A stretch of 64,000 nucleotides of DNA. It comes from Armatimonadota bacterium. GTDB lineage: Bacteria; Armatimonadota; Armatimonadia; Armatimonadales; Armatimonadaceae. Shown piece by piece: positions 1-8,279 of the stretch. Numbering within the stretch: position 1 is the first letter of the stretch; each line of letters starts with the position of its first letter. A program made the translations under genes and the position numbers. The stretch is from positions 1-64,000 of the forward strand of contig JAPLCP010000182.1 in NCBI GenBank assembly GCA_026392155.1, given 5' to 3'. The notes under the pieces were generated by a model. That model worked only from the letters and a program-made list of their open reading frames with translations, was not told the origin of the DNA and did no database searches.

Positions 1-36
1 CCCCCTCCCGTTATCGGGAGGGGGGCAGGGGGGGCC
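1..36. repeat. Hairpin plus G-rich tail element, read within the kinase linker
   Basis: CCCCCTCCCG, loop TTAT and CGGGAGGGGG form a perfect 10-bp hairpin at 1-24, followed by a G-rich tail (GCAGGGGGGG). The layout matches the elements near 7592, 39463, 46898, 49297 and 61060. The kinase frame is open through it. The left edge of the window may cut off part of it. Confidence 0.6.
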
Positions 37-989
37 ATGCCGAGCTGAGTGGCGGCTCCGTACTGCATCGTGCTACTGCCCCCGCCTCCTCCGAAATCGG
101 CGGCGGAGATGGGAGCGGGGAAAGCTCCCCCATGAATGGGGGCGGGGGGAGCTTGCGTGCGGTTGGCGGCGGCGAAGACACCGGTGCGGCTCTGGGCGAC
201 GGCTTCGAGTGCCTCGCGTAGCTCGTGGGCGCTGTAGAAGCGCCCGTTGGCGTCTTTTTGCGTGGCCCGCTGGATCACAGCTTCCAGAGCGGGTGTTGCG
301 CCGGGCACGGGGGGCGTCGGGTCGTTGCAGATGTGGTAGGTAATGGTGACGACCGAGTCGCCGGTGAAGGGCTTGCGGCCTGCGGTCATCTCCCAGAGAA
401 GAATTCCCAGCGAGAAAATATCGGAGCGGGCATCTATCGGAAGGCCCTTGATCTGCTCGGGCGACATGTAGCTGGGCGTCCCAAAGATCTGCCCGGCGAC
501 GGTGAGGGCGGACTCTGAGAGAATGCGGGCGATCCCAAAGTCGGTGAGCTTGACCTGGCCGCCGGGGAGAATATGCACATTGTCGGGCTTGAGATCACGG
601 TGGACGATCCCGGCTCTATGGGCGAAGTCTAAGGCATCGGCGAGCGCGATCCCGATGCGCACGACTTCGGTGAGGGGGAGGGGGCCGTTTGCCAGGAGCT
701 GCTGGCGGAGAGTCTGGCCCTCTAAGTACTCCATCGCAATAAAATAGCGCCCGGTGTCCTCCCCGACTTCGTGGATCGTGACGATATTGGGGTGAGAGAG
801 CTGCCCTGCGGCGCGTGCCTCGCGGTAAAAACGCTCGATCCGATCTACCCGTGCGGCTCCGGCGGCATCGGGGGCAAGTGCCAGCTCTTTGACCGCTACC
901 CGTCGCCCGACCTGCGGGTCTTGCGCTTCGTAGACAATGTCGTTGGAGCGCGCGATCTCCCGAACGATTTTGTAGCGTCCGAGCTGCAT
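1..989 (-). CDS. Hanks-type Ser/Thr protein kinase (C-terminal part outside window)
   Basis: The frame is open from an ATG at 989 to the left edge, so only the N-terminal ~330 residues are visible. They form a complete kinase domain. The conserved lysine is in AVKEL (about residue 32), the catalytic loop is HRDLKPDN, the metal-binding motif is DFG in LTDFGIAR, and the activation segment ends GTPSYMSPEQ. The glycine loop is poor (VREIARSNDIVYEA, no GxGxxG), which is unusual. The domain is followed by a Pro/Ala/Gly-rich linker, in which a hairpin repeat (1-36) is translated. Such kinases usually continue with a membrane segment and sensor domain. The gene starts 4 bases after the PP2C phosphatase stop, so the kinase and its likely antagonist are cotranscribed. 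Confidence 0.93.
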   Translation of the reverse strand, partial: MQLGRYKIVREIARSNDIVYEAQDPQVGRRVAVKELALAPDAAGAARVDRIERFYREARAAGQLSHPNIVTIHEVGEDTGRYFIAMEYLEGQTLRQQLLANGPLPLTEVVRIGIALADALDFAHRAGIVHRDLKPDNVHILPGGQVKLTDFGIARILSESALTVAGQIFGTPSYMSPEQIKGLPIDARSDIFSLGILLWEMTAGRKPFTGDSVVTITYHICNDPTPPVPGATPALEAVIQRATQKDANGRFYSAHELREALEAVAQSRTGVFAAANRTQAPPAPIHGGAFPAPISAADFGGGGGSSTMQYGAATQLGMAPPAPLPITGG

Positions 990-993
990 CTGT

Positions 994-1854
994 TTAGCCC
1001 TCCGGCTCCAAGGCAGTGACGGCTTGGACACGGAGCAAGAGAACGGTGCTATTGTCCTTACCACCCGCGTCGTTGGCCGCATCCACGATGTCGAGTGCCG
1101 CCTTCGAGAGGCTTTTCGTGCCGACAAGGGCCGCAAGTGCGTCCTCGCCCAGGTAGCCTGTCACACCATCGGTGGCAAGTAAGATCGTGTCGCCGGGAAA
1201 GAGCTTCTCGGTCAGAATATCGGCGACCATTCCGGTGCCCATCCCAACCGAGCGTGTGATCACGTTACGGTACGGCGACTGCTCGGCCTCGACTCGGGTG
1301 AGAGCACCCCGACGGACTTGCTCCTCGACCCAGGAGTGGTCTGTGGTGAGCTGGCGAATCCGCTCGCCCTCACGGAGCAAGAACGCGCGTGAGTCCCCGA
1401 CATGAGCGATGGTGAGTATGTCCTCTAAGACGATGGCAACCACCATGGTCGTTCCCATGCCGTTCTTGGCGTTCATGCTGATAGCCGCCTGCGTGATGAG
1501 CGTGTTCGCATCCGCAAATGCTTGCTGGAGCGCTTCGCCAACCTCCCCGACGACAGGCTCGGCGAAGTAGGAGCGGATCACGGTCTTAAGGCCCGCCTCG
1601 GAGGCCACTTGGCCGGCACTGTGCCCGCCCATGCCATCCGCAATCGCCCAGAGCCTACCCCGTACCGCAAGGGTGGGGGCATCGTCGGGCGTGAAGAAAT
1701 CGAACTTGTCTTCGTTGTTCTCTCGGACACGGCCAATATCGGTGCGAGCGGCAAACGTAAGCTCAGTATGGTGGGTGGGCCGACAGTCTGCAAGCGCCGC
1801 CCAGCCTCGGGCAAGCTCCTCGGTGTCGAACTCAGCGGTTGTCTCGTCGGCCAT
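994..1854 (-). CDS. PP2C-family (PPM) Ser/Thr protein phosphatase
   Basis: This 286-residue protein is a metal-dependent phosphatase, expected to remove phosphates placed by the kinase just downstream. PPM motifs appear in order: RENNEDKF, the metal-binding ADGMGGHSAGQ, GDSRAF, TDGVTGYL and the C-terminal GGKDNSTVLL. It has no membrane segment. The ATG at 1854 is preferred because AGGAG lies 5 bases before it. A GTG at 1869 in the same frame would place the ribosome site inside the gene. It follows the RDD protein by 24 bases, so the order is RDD, phosphatase, kinase. Confidence 0.94.
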   Translation of the reverse strand: MADETTAEFDTEELARGWAALADCRPTHHTELTFAARTDIGRVRENNEDKFDFFTPDDAPTLAVRGRLWAIADGMGGHSAGQVASEAGLKTVIRSYFAEPVVGEVGEALQQAFADANTLITQAAISMNAKNGMGTTMVVAIVLEDILTIAHVGDSRAFLLREGERIRQLTTDHSWVEEQVRRGALTRVEAEQSPYRNVITRSVGMGTGMVADILTEKLFPGDTILLATDGVTGYLGEDALAALVGTKSLSKAALDIVDAANDAGGKDNSTVLLLRVQAVTALEPEG

Positions 1855-1878
1855 TTTCTCTCCTGCCACCCCGGTGGT

Positions 1879-2622
1879 CTAGGTCGTGTCTTGGTAGCGG
1901 AAGGCTACTGTCTGAGCTAGTTTATCGTGCCACGTCTCATGATTCCCGTCCCAGAGTGCCCAGAGAAATCCCAGACCGACGGGAAGGAGGGAAAGAAGCT
2001 GCCCCAGAGCCCGCTTGAGCGCTTGTTTCGTCTCCAAAATCGTCCCGTCGGAGTCTAAAACAATCACGCCCGCGAGCTGCTTACCAACCGTCTGACCGCT
2101 CATGGCAACCATGAGAGTGTGATAGGCCAGAAAGCCAATCGGGAGCACCAGCCAGTAGATCCAGAACTGAGGCCGCATGGCATTGGTGAGATAGCGGTAG
2201 CTTTCTGGACGCAGGGTGCCGCCCGTAAACATCGCCAGAATCACTGCAAGCACTCCCGCGAGAGCCAGAAACAGAGCAATATCCACCAGCATTGCTCCGA
2301 AGCGGGTGCCTAGTGACGCGTGTTCAATGGCCTGCTGCTCGACATGGAGGACGGGAATGACCTCGTAGTCTTGGTCGTGCTCGGGAGAGATTGCCCCTTC
2401 CGGAGCACAGCCCTCGCAGAAGATCTGCTCCCCGAGTGCGTGGGCGCAGCGCTCACACAGCAGGGAGGCGCACTGGCCACAGGTTGCCGTGGCCTCTTTG
2501 TTGGCATGGTTGACACAGGCGATCTTCCCCGCCATTGCGGGATCAATTAACTCTCGTTTACACTTAACACAGACCACTTTTTCCGTTTGATTTGCAGTAC
2601 CACAGTGTCGGCAGGCTACCAT
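1879..2622 (-). CDS. Zinc-ribbon / B-box plus RDD-domain membrane protein
   Basis: The 247-residue protein begins with a zinc ribbon (CRHCG...CVKCK, residues 4-22). A second cysteine/histidine cluster resembles a B-box (CVNH...CGQC...CERC...CEGC, residues ~35-75). The rest is an RDD domain with three hydrophobic segments (about 105-130, 150-175 and 205-225). RDD proteins are membrane proteins of mostly unknown or transport function. A strong site, AGGAGG, lies 9 bases before the ATG and overlaps the stop of the preceding gene. Its place upstream of phosphatase and kinase suggests a membrane signalling role, but that is inference. Confidence 0.85.
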   Translation of the reverse strand: MVACRHCGTANQTEKVVCVKCKRELIDPAMAGKIACVNHANKEATATCGQCASLLCERCAHALGEQIFCEGCAPEGAISPEHDQDYEVIPVLHVEQQAIEHASLGTRFGAMLVDIALFLALAGVLAVILAMFTGGTLRPESYRYLTNAMRPQFWIYWLVLPIGFLAYHTLMVAMSGQTVGKQLAGVIVLDSDGTILETKQALKRALGQLLSLLPVGLGFLWALWDGNHETWHDKLAQTVAFRYQDTT

Positions 2623-2635
2623 TTTTTCCGCCCTC

Positions 2636-3073
2636 CTAGGGTTTTCCTATTTTGCCTGAGACTCTCTGGTGGCGCAAGTAGGCATTACGTTCTGCGTTGC
2701 CCGATGCTCTGTCTGCCCAGGTTTCTAGGGGACTGGCATCGTGGCCGTTTTGGGGGAAGATCAGATAGCCCCAGGCATAGCCTAGCAGAGTGAGTGGGAG
2801 ATACAGCGGCCCCAGAATCCGGCCCTGCATTGCATGTACTAGCTCATGGCGGTAGATAGTATCGGAGAGCTTCTGCGAACAGATCACCACATCGCCGATA
2901 CACATGCCGGAAAAATAGCGCCGCCCAAATGTCTCCGCAATCCAGCCGCCGCTTACGACAAAGACTCGATTTTCTCTATCCCAGGTGACGCTCCCACCTA
3001 GGCCAAAAAACAGCCCGATCAGGGTGTTAGGCAGCGACCACAGCGGAGCAAGAAAGAGCAAGACAGAGTGCAT
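2636..3073 (-). CDS. Small membrane protein with HExxH motif
   Basis: This 145-residue protein is not assigned to a named family. It has a hydrophobic N-terminus (residues ~1-28), then a soluble stretch, then RHELVHAMQ, a zinc-metalloprotease-like HExxH motif. A hydrophobic segment (LYLPLTLLGYAWGYLIF) follows. Downstream it has ETWADRASGNAERN, where the Glu-x-x-Ala-Asp could give the third zinc ligand seen in gluzincin-like proteins. The size is small for a protease, so activity is uncertain. The gene sits 13 bases from both neighbours in the same strand run. Confidence 0.7.
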   Translation of the reverse strand: MHSVLLFLAPLWSLPNTLIGLFFGLGGSVTWDRENRVFVVSGGWIAETFGRRYFSGMCIGDVVICSQKLSDTIYRHELVHAMQGRILGPLYLPLTLLGYAWGYLIFPQNGHDASPLETWADRASGNAERNAYLRHQRVSGKIGKP

Positions 3074-3085
3074 GGCAGAGAAGTC

Positions 3086-4297
3086 CTAGCTTAGATCGCA
3101 GCTTGCACCGGGCTCTTGTGGGACTTTATAGACCCCATTTTCCACTTGTGCAGGGTGGACAAAGTGGGGCTTCAGGTGCGGAATATGCTCCAGAAAGACC
3201 GGCTCTTGGCCCAGCATAATCGCGTTGAAGAGCACCAAGTGCTGGTGGAGCTGGCCCATATCCCCGACATGGGGGACGATGGGCTTGCCGAATTTCTTGG
3301 CGAGCAGGCTCACCGCCAGAAACTCACTCACCCCAGCGAGGCGTACGGCATCGGCCTGGACATAGGCAAGCGCGTCAGCTTGGAGGTAGTTCTTAAAGAC
3401 AATCCGATTGGGGAAGTGCTCTCCGGAGGCGATGCGACCAGGCACAACCTCGATATTGAGCCTCTGGTGCGCCAGAAGATCATCGGGATGGGTAGGCTCC
3501 TCGATCCAGAGTGGCTTGAGTGGAGCCAGCGCTCGGCACGCGACCTCGGCTTCGAGCAGGCTCCATTTTTGGTTGGCATCGCACATCAGGCTCGCCGCGT
3601 CCCCGATGGCGTTGCGCACCAGTGTGGCGCGGCGCAGGTCACGGGCAAAATCGTCGGAGCCGACTTTCAGCTTGAGCGCCGTGAAGCCCGCCCCCAGGCT
3701 CTTTTTGATGTTCTCGCTGAGCCTTGCATCGTCGTAGCCCAGCCAGCCCGCCGAGGTATCGTAGCCTGGGTAGCCCTCGGTGAGGAGGTGCGTTTGTGTA
3801 CGCGACTGGCGCAGTAGCTCCAGAGCTTGCTCTTTTGTGAGGGCATCATCGAGGTAGCTGAGGTCAAGCGTCGCCAAGAGTTCCTCGGGTGCAAGCTCCA
3901 GAAGTAGCTTCCAGAGTGGGACGCCGCGTGACTTGGCCCAGAGATCCCAGCAGGCATTGTTGATGGCGGCCAGCGCGAGCTGCACCACGCCCTTGTGCGG
4001 CCCGAGCCAGCGCAGCTGCGGGTGATCCGCGAGGTGGCGCTGGAGCGCACCGAGCTGCGCCATCAGCTCCTCAACCTCTCGCCCTAACAGCGGCTCCGCA
4101 AGCAGCTGAATCGCCTGGCAGACCAGCTCGTTGCCACCGCCCAAGGTGAACGCCAGCCCTGTGCCTGTGGTTTGAGAATCCGTATGGAGTAGCGCGGTGG
4201 CGTAGCTATAGACGGGGTTGGTGTGGAGCGAGTCCGTACCCGCACCATCTGAGAGTGGGAAGCGGGCATCACGAACCACGACCTGGGTGATCGTCAC
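3086..4297 (-). CDS. Enolase-superfamily sugar-acid dehydratase, L-fuconate dehydratase type
   Basis: This 403-residue protein probably dehydrates a six-carbon sugar acid such as L-fuconate or L-rhamnonate to the 2-keto-3-deoxy acid. Mandelate-racemase subgroup landmarks are visible: the catalytic KxK pair in ALKLKVG, metal ligands in MCDANQKW, WIEEPTHPDD and ASGEHFPNR, and the general base His in IVPHVGDMGQLHQHL. Overall length and the N-terminal TDSLHTNPVYSYA segment fit the L-fuconate dehydratase subgroup. The start is a GTG at 4297 that overlaps the upstream stop as GTGA. The longer frame to 4375 lies inside the isomerase gene. Exact substrate is unproven. Confidence 0.88.
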   Translation of the reverse strand: MTITQVVVRDARFPLSDGAGTDSLHTNPVYSYATALLHTDSQTTGTGLAFTLGGGNELVCQAIQLLAEPLLGREVEELMAQLGALQRHLADHPQLRWLGPHKGVVQLALAAINNACWDLWAKSRGVPLWKLLLELAPEELLATLDLSYLDDALTKEQALELLRQSRTQTHLLTEGYPGYDTSAGWLGYDDARLSENIKKSLGAGFTALKLKVGSDDFARDLRRATLVRNAIGDAASLMCDANQKWSLLEAEVACRALAPLKPLWIEEPTHPDDLLAHQRLNIEVVPGRIASGEHFPNRIVFKNYLQADALAYVQADAVRLAGVSEFLAVSLLAKKFGKPIVPHVGDMGQLHQHLVLFNAIMLGQEPVFLEHIPHLKPHFVHPAQVENGVYKVPQEPGASCDLS

Positions 4298-5073
4298 GTG
4301 CGCAGTGCCTCCAGAAACTCCCGGTTGCGCCGAGCACTTGCAGTTGTCTCCTCCCAAGTTCCCGTGCGGCAACACTCCACCATCACGGGGCCGGTGAAGT
4401 CCTCAGCGGCCAGTACCTCAAAGACACCGACAAAGTCCACGACACCCTCACCAAACTCCAGCATCACCTCGCCGCGTTGCGTCGCGCAGTCCTTGGCGCA
4501 GAACCCGCTGGTGCGTGCTGCCACCCGCCGCGCCTCGGCGATAGGGTCTTTTTCTGTGTAGTGGATGATATTGCCTGCATCGTACCAAAGCCTCACATTG
4601 GGATGCGCGATCTCATCAAAGCAGCGCTCGATCTCGTTTGCTGCTGCTGTGCACCCGCCATGAGGTTTGAAGACCACCTGAATCCCGTGCGGCTCGGCGC
4701 AAGCTGCTGCAAAGCGCGTGGCGGCGTACCAGCGAGCGAACTGCGGCTCGTGGTCGGCTCCAAAGGTCATTAAATACCGCACGCCCAGCGCCTTCGCGCG
4801 CTCTACCTGCCGCGCAAGACTCGCAAAGGCATCGCCCTCGCTGCCGCTGTGGTCCACGTGTAGGCACGCTAGATTTGCCATCAGCCCGTGCGCCGCCAGT
4901 CGCGAACCAACTGCCGCCGTGTCCATGCCATCGAGTGCCAGCGAGAGATCCGCCACCCCGCCCAAGAGCCCGACAACCGAGTAACCCGCTGCGGCGACTC
5001 CCGCCAGCGCCTCGTCAAAAGAAAACTTACCCCAAGGGCGCACAAACGCCCCGATCTGCCACGTTGCTTCCAT
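4294..5073 (-). CDS. Sugar phosphate isomerase/epimerase (xylose isomerase-like TIM barrel)
   Basis: This 259-residue single TIM-barrel protein belongs to the AP-endonuclease-2 fold family used by inositol and sugar isomerases and epimerases. Typical metal-site pieces are the His in VVFKPHGG, the Asp in LWYDAGNIIHY, the Lys/Asp in GFCAKDC and the Glu in PVMVECC. It is translationally coupled to the fuconate-dehydratase-type gene through a GTGA overlap, so the two probably act on the same sugar or sugar acid. The ATG at 5073 follows the membrane-protein stop by 10 bases. Substrate cannot be read from the sequence. Confidence 0.85.
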   Translation of the reverse strand: MEATWQIGAFVRPWGKFSFDEALAGVAAAGYSVVGLLGGVADLSLALDGMDTAAVGSRLAAHGLMANLACLHVDHSGSEGDAFASLARQVERAKALGVRYLMTFGADHEPQFARWYAATRFAAACAEPHGIQVVFKPHGGCTAAANEIERCFDEIAHPNVRLWYDAGNIIHYTEKDPIAEARRVAARTSGFCAKDCATQRGEVMLEFGEGVVDFVGVFEVLAAEDFTGPVMVECCRTGTWEETTASARRNREFLEALRT

Positions 5074-5083
5074 GCCGCAACGT

Positions 5084-6967
5084 TCACCGAGCCGGTAGAG
5101 AGTTCCTGCTCACAAAGTAGAGGGTATGGTTTCTCTCAGGGTTATCGGCGTTGATGGTACTCTCGTGGGGAAACTGAGCGAGCCAGGGTTCATTGAGCGG
5201 GCTCTGGTGGTAGCGCAGGTTCTCCCGCTCCATCGGCCCTACCACGATGGCATCAATCCTATGCCGCTTTAGCAGAGCCTCTGCGGCAGTGCCACCGGCG
5301 TAGATCGTCCGAAGCTCTTTCTCGCGCTCCCCGTACTCCAAGCCGTGCGTCCAGAGGAAGCCCGTGTAGCCCAGAAACGTCCGACGTCCGGCGAGCTGGT
5401 GAGGGGGATTGTGGACAGGGGCCGAGAGGATCACCGCCGTGGGCTTGGTGGTCTCGGAAATCAAGGTAGCAAAGGCGAGCTGGTCAGGGTCGTAGATGCG
5501 AGACTGGACTTGGCGGCTACCCACCCGGACGATATCCAGAGCCCCCGAGCTGCATAGGAGCAAGCTCATGCCAACGGCGATAAGCCGCCCAAGCATCCCA
5601 CTGCTCGCCAGACGCGCGACAACGAGGGCGACAATCGGACAGGAGGCGATGTACCAGACCGCCAGGACCTTTATACTATCCCATTCCCATGGGGCGAGCT
5701 TGATCACATTGGGAACCAGGAAGCACAGCGCAAAGGGAGCCCAGAAGCGCTTCAGGCGAGGGGGAACCAGCCCAGGAAGGGGCGCGATCAGCCCAATGGC
5801 GAGCAGGGGCAAGAAGGCCCCCGTGTTCCAGAGCCAGTACTCCACCACCCCAAACTCCCCCTTCATCCAGCCGAGGCTCCAGCCAAAGAAGTGTGTGGGA
5901 TGGACTTGGCTGCCTGCTGTGGCATAGGCAAGCTGAGGGAGGGCCAGAGCAAGTGCTGGGACAAAGAAGCGCCAGGTATGCACCCGGATCTTGGGCTGCC
6001 AGAGAAGCAAGAGGGGAGCAAGCGCCAGCATCGTCATAAATGTATGGGCATGGGCGAGCGGGAGGAGCCCACAGACCACTCCGGCTAGTGTGAGGCGTCT
6101 GGGGGCATGGCTCGGAGCCCCATGGAGGGCTTCCCAGCAGAGAATCCAGACGAGTACCAGCAAGGGAGCCCCTAGGAGCATTCCCCGCATCGAGCTAAAC
6201 CAGTAGACCAGGGGGTTGCCCCAGTGCAGCAAGGTGGTGTGCTCGGTGAAGTCATCGGTGAGCCTGGTGAGGGAGCCGTGGTCGTGCAGGAAGAGCGCAA
6301 AGCCAAGACCGCCGCCGCAGAACAGAAAGAGCGGCGCAAGGCAGGCAGTGAGCCGCGAGCGGGTCGCCTTTTGAGTAAAGCGGTGTAAGAGAGCGATGAG
6401 CGAGAGCGCTAAGGAGACATTTTGCACCAAGAGGGCCATGGTGAGTGAGAACCCTGAGCGGACACCGAGCGCCGCGATAAAGTCCACTAAGTAGGGGTAG
6501 GCAAGCCTGGCATCGTAGAGGAGAGGATCGCTTGGAGGGAAGTTCTCGCCGTAGGCAAAGCCCTGCAAGATGGCCAAGTGGTAGGGAAGGTCTGCCCAGG
6601 CATCCTTCGCCCCAATGTAGTAGCCGTCGGCCTGCTCATGAAAGAGTGCCTGGAAGTACCAGGTCAAGAGCAGGGCAACGATCAGTAGCAGCACGCTCTC
6701 AACAGTTAGCGGGAGGCGATGCGGGCGTCGTTGAGGAGCCGGGCGACGCCGGTAGAGCACGAGAGGGAGCACCAAAAAGAGCAGGCTGGCCGTTGCGATG
6801 ACTCCCACCCTCAATCCCAGAAAGTTCGCCAAGGCGAGGCATACAAGTCCCAGAGCTGCCGAACCTGCTACGTTCCCCGCAGCCAGGCAGACCAGCCATG
6901 GCCAGCGGGGAGCAAGCAGGCGAAAGGTCAGTGTGCCACCTAGTAAGGCAGCCAGGTACGGGAGCAT
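5084..6967 (-). CDS. Large polytopic membrane protein, GT-C glycosyltransferase-like
   Basis: About 627 residues, with a dozen or more hydrophobic segments across residues 1-500 and a soluble C-terminal part. After the third segment is an extracytoplasmic loop with YYIGAKDAWADLPYHLAIL and PPSDPLLYDARLAYPYLVDF. Acidic loops of this kind are typical of GT-C fold transferases that use lipid-linked sugars. No family can be named firmly. The ATG at 6967 is chosen. It lies 6 bases after an AACAAT box and faces the MFS gene. The extra N-terminal residues of the longer frame would run through that promoter region. Confidence 0.72.
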   Translation of the reverse strand: MLPYLAALLGGTLTFRLLAPRWPWLVCLAAGNVAGSAALGLVCLALANFLGLRVGVIATASLLFLVLPLVLYRRRPAPQRRPHRLPLTVESVLLLIVALLLTWYFQALFHEQADGYYIGAKDAWADLPYHLAILQGFAYGENFPPSDPLLYDARLAYPYLVDFIAALGVRSGFSLTMALLVQNVSLALSLIALLHRFTQKATRSRLTACLAPLFLFCGGGLGFALFLHDHGSLTRLTDDFTEHTTLLHWGNPLVYWFSSMRGMLLGAPLLVLVWILCWEALHGAPSHAPRRLTLAGVVCGLLPLAHAHTFMTMLALAPLLLLWQPKIRVHTWRFFVPALALALPQLAYATAGSQVHPTHFFGWSLGWMKGEFGVVEYWLWNTGAFLPLLAIGLIAPLPGLVPPRLKRFWAPFALCFLVPNVIKLAPWEWDSIKVLAVWYIASCPIVALVVARLASSGMLGRLIAVGMSLLLCSSGALDIVRVGSRQVQSRIYDPDQLAFATLISETTKPTAVILSAPVHNPPHQLAGRRTFLGYTGFLWTHGLEYGEREKELRTIYAGGTAAEALLKRHRIDAIVVGPMERENLRYHQSPLNEPWLAQFPHESTINADNPERNHTLYFVSRNSLPAR

Positions 6968-7029
6968 ACTCCCATTGTTGGCAGATATCCCAGCAAAGCA
7001 TAGCCAAACTGGCTGGGTACAATCCCACC
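6968..7029. promoter_or_regulatory. Divergent leaderless promoters
   Basis: On the plus strand TACAAT (7018-7023) ends 6 bases before the ATG of the MFS gene. On the minus strand AACAAT (6979-6974) ends 6 bases before the ATG of the membrane protein. Neither start has a Shine-Dalgarno at normal distance, so both messages probably begin at or near the start codon. Confidence 0.6.
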
Positions 7030-8232
7030 ATGCGAGGTTTCTTTTACGGCTGGATTGTCTTGTGGGTGGCGGCTTTGGCGATGGTGGGAACCTTACCTGG
7101 GCGCACACAAGGCCTTGGGCTGATCACGGAGCCGCTGCTCAAGGACTTTGGCTTGGAGCGCGTGGCCTATGCGGATCTCAATCTCTGGGCAACGCTGATC
7201 GGCTCGCTGTTTTGTATCGGAATTGGCTCACTCTTAGACAAGCTCGGGAGCCGGGTGGTATTGACAGCGATTGCGCTGCTCTTAGGCGCGACCGTGATTG
7301 CGATGGGAAAGTCTACCCAGGCCACGCTACTCTTTGTTTTTCTGGTTCTGATCCGTGGACTGGGCCAGAGTGCGCTCTCCGTGGTAAGCCTGGCGATGGT
7401 GGGGCAGTGGTTCAAGACCGGCTTAGCGAAGGCGATGGCGATCTATACCGTCGTGATGACCATCGGGTTTATGGCGGCGTTTCCGGGAGTTGGGGCGGTG
7501 ATCGAGAAAAGCGGCTGGCGCGTCGCCTGGTCAGGGATCGGGTGGGCATTGGTGCTCATCCTCGCGCCGCTTGCTTTAGCTCTGGTCAAAAATCCCCCCT
7601 CCTCTCGGGGTCGGGAGGAGGGGCTGGGGGAGGGGCCGGGGGAGGGGGGTGGCGGGGTGACTCTCACCGAGGCGCTACGCACCCCTGCGTTCTGGGTGAT
7701 GGGGCTCTCCAGCGCGCTCTACGGGCTGATCGCCTCGGGCATCGGTTTGTTTAACGAGTCCGTCTTAAAAGAGCTAGGCTTTGCCGTGAGTGTCTACCAC
7801 ACGACACTCGCGATCACGGCGCTGACCGGGCTGATCGGCAACTTCCTTGGTGGGTTTCTCGCCACAAAAATGCCGCTCAATCGCCTGATGGCAATCGCGA
7901 TGCTGCTGCTCATGCTGGGGTTGGGGCTGCTCCCACTGGCCCGCTCACTCGGCCTCGTCATGGGAATCTCCGTACTGCTTGGCGTGGCGGGGGGCTTTGT
8001 GATGGTGCTCTTTTTCTCGTTCTGGGCGTACGCTTTTGGTCGCGCGCACCTCGGGAAGATCCAGGGTGCCGCGCAGCTCCTCACGGTTCTAGCGTCTGCG
8101 CTTGGCCCCGTGCTTCTTGCCCAAGTCTACCAGCGCACCGGCTCGTACGGGAGCATTTTCTACTTGCTCGCGGGCATTGTGGGCGTGCTTGGGGCGCTCT
8201 GTTGGGTGACTAAGACAGCCCCCAGAGAGTAG
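7030..8232 (+). CDS. Major facilitator superfamily transporter
   Basis: A 400-residue, 12-segment MFS carrier. The loop between helices 2 and 3 has the family signature form GSLLDKLGSRVV, and the halves are about equal. Members with the MRGFFYGWIVL start resemble oxalate/formate or monocarboxylate carriers, but the substrate is unknown. The central loop between helices 6 and 7 contains a Ser/Gly/Glu-rich run (PPSSRGREEG then GLGEGPGEGGGG) encoded by a hairpin/G-tail repeat. The ATG at 7030 sits 6 bases after TACAAT. Neighbouring GH78 and the sugar-acid enzymes make uptake of a deoxysugar or its acid plausible. Confidence 0.9.
   Translation: MRGFFYGWIVLWVAALAMVGTLPGRTQGLGLITEPLLKDFGLERVAYADLNLWATLIGSLFCIGIGSLLDKLGSRVVLTAIALLLGATVIAMGKSTQATLLFVFLVLIRGLGQSALSVVSLAMVGQWFKTGLAKAMAIYTVVMTIGFMAAFPGVGAVIEKSGWRVAWSGIGWALVLILAPLALALVKNPPSSRGREEGLGEGPGEGGGGVTLTEALRTPAFWVMGLSSALYGLIASGIGLFNESVLKELGFAVSVYHTTLAITALTGLIGNFLGGFLATKMPLNRLMAIAMLLLMLGLGLLPLARSLGLVMGISVLLGVAGGFVMVLFFSFWAYAFGRAHLGKIQGAAQLLTVLASALGPVLLAQVYQRTGSYGSIFYLLAGIVGVLGALCWVTKTAPRE
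7592..7656 (+). repeat. Hairpin plus G-rich tail element inside the MFS gene
   Basis: CCCCTCCTCTC (7596-7606) pairs with GGGAGGAGGGG (7613-7623) with one mismatch. It is followed by a long G-rich tail of GGGGGAGGGG-type units. The element is nearly the same as the intergenic copy at 61089-61135. It is read in frame as the transporter's central loop without breaking the frame. Confidence 0.75.
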
Positions 8233-8267
8233 ACTTATGGAATGACCACCGTTTTTGGTTCCCATGC

Positions 8268-8273
8268 TATAAT
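8268..8273 (+). promoter_or_regulatory. -10 box of leaderless alpha-L-rhamnosidase gene
   Basis: A perfect TATAAT ends 6 bases before the ATG at 8280. There is no ribosome site in between, so the transcript is predicted to start at or within a base or two of the start codon. Confidence 0.65.
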
Positions 8274-8279
8274 CCCCTC

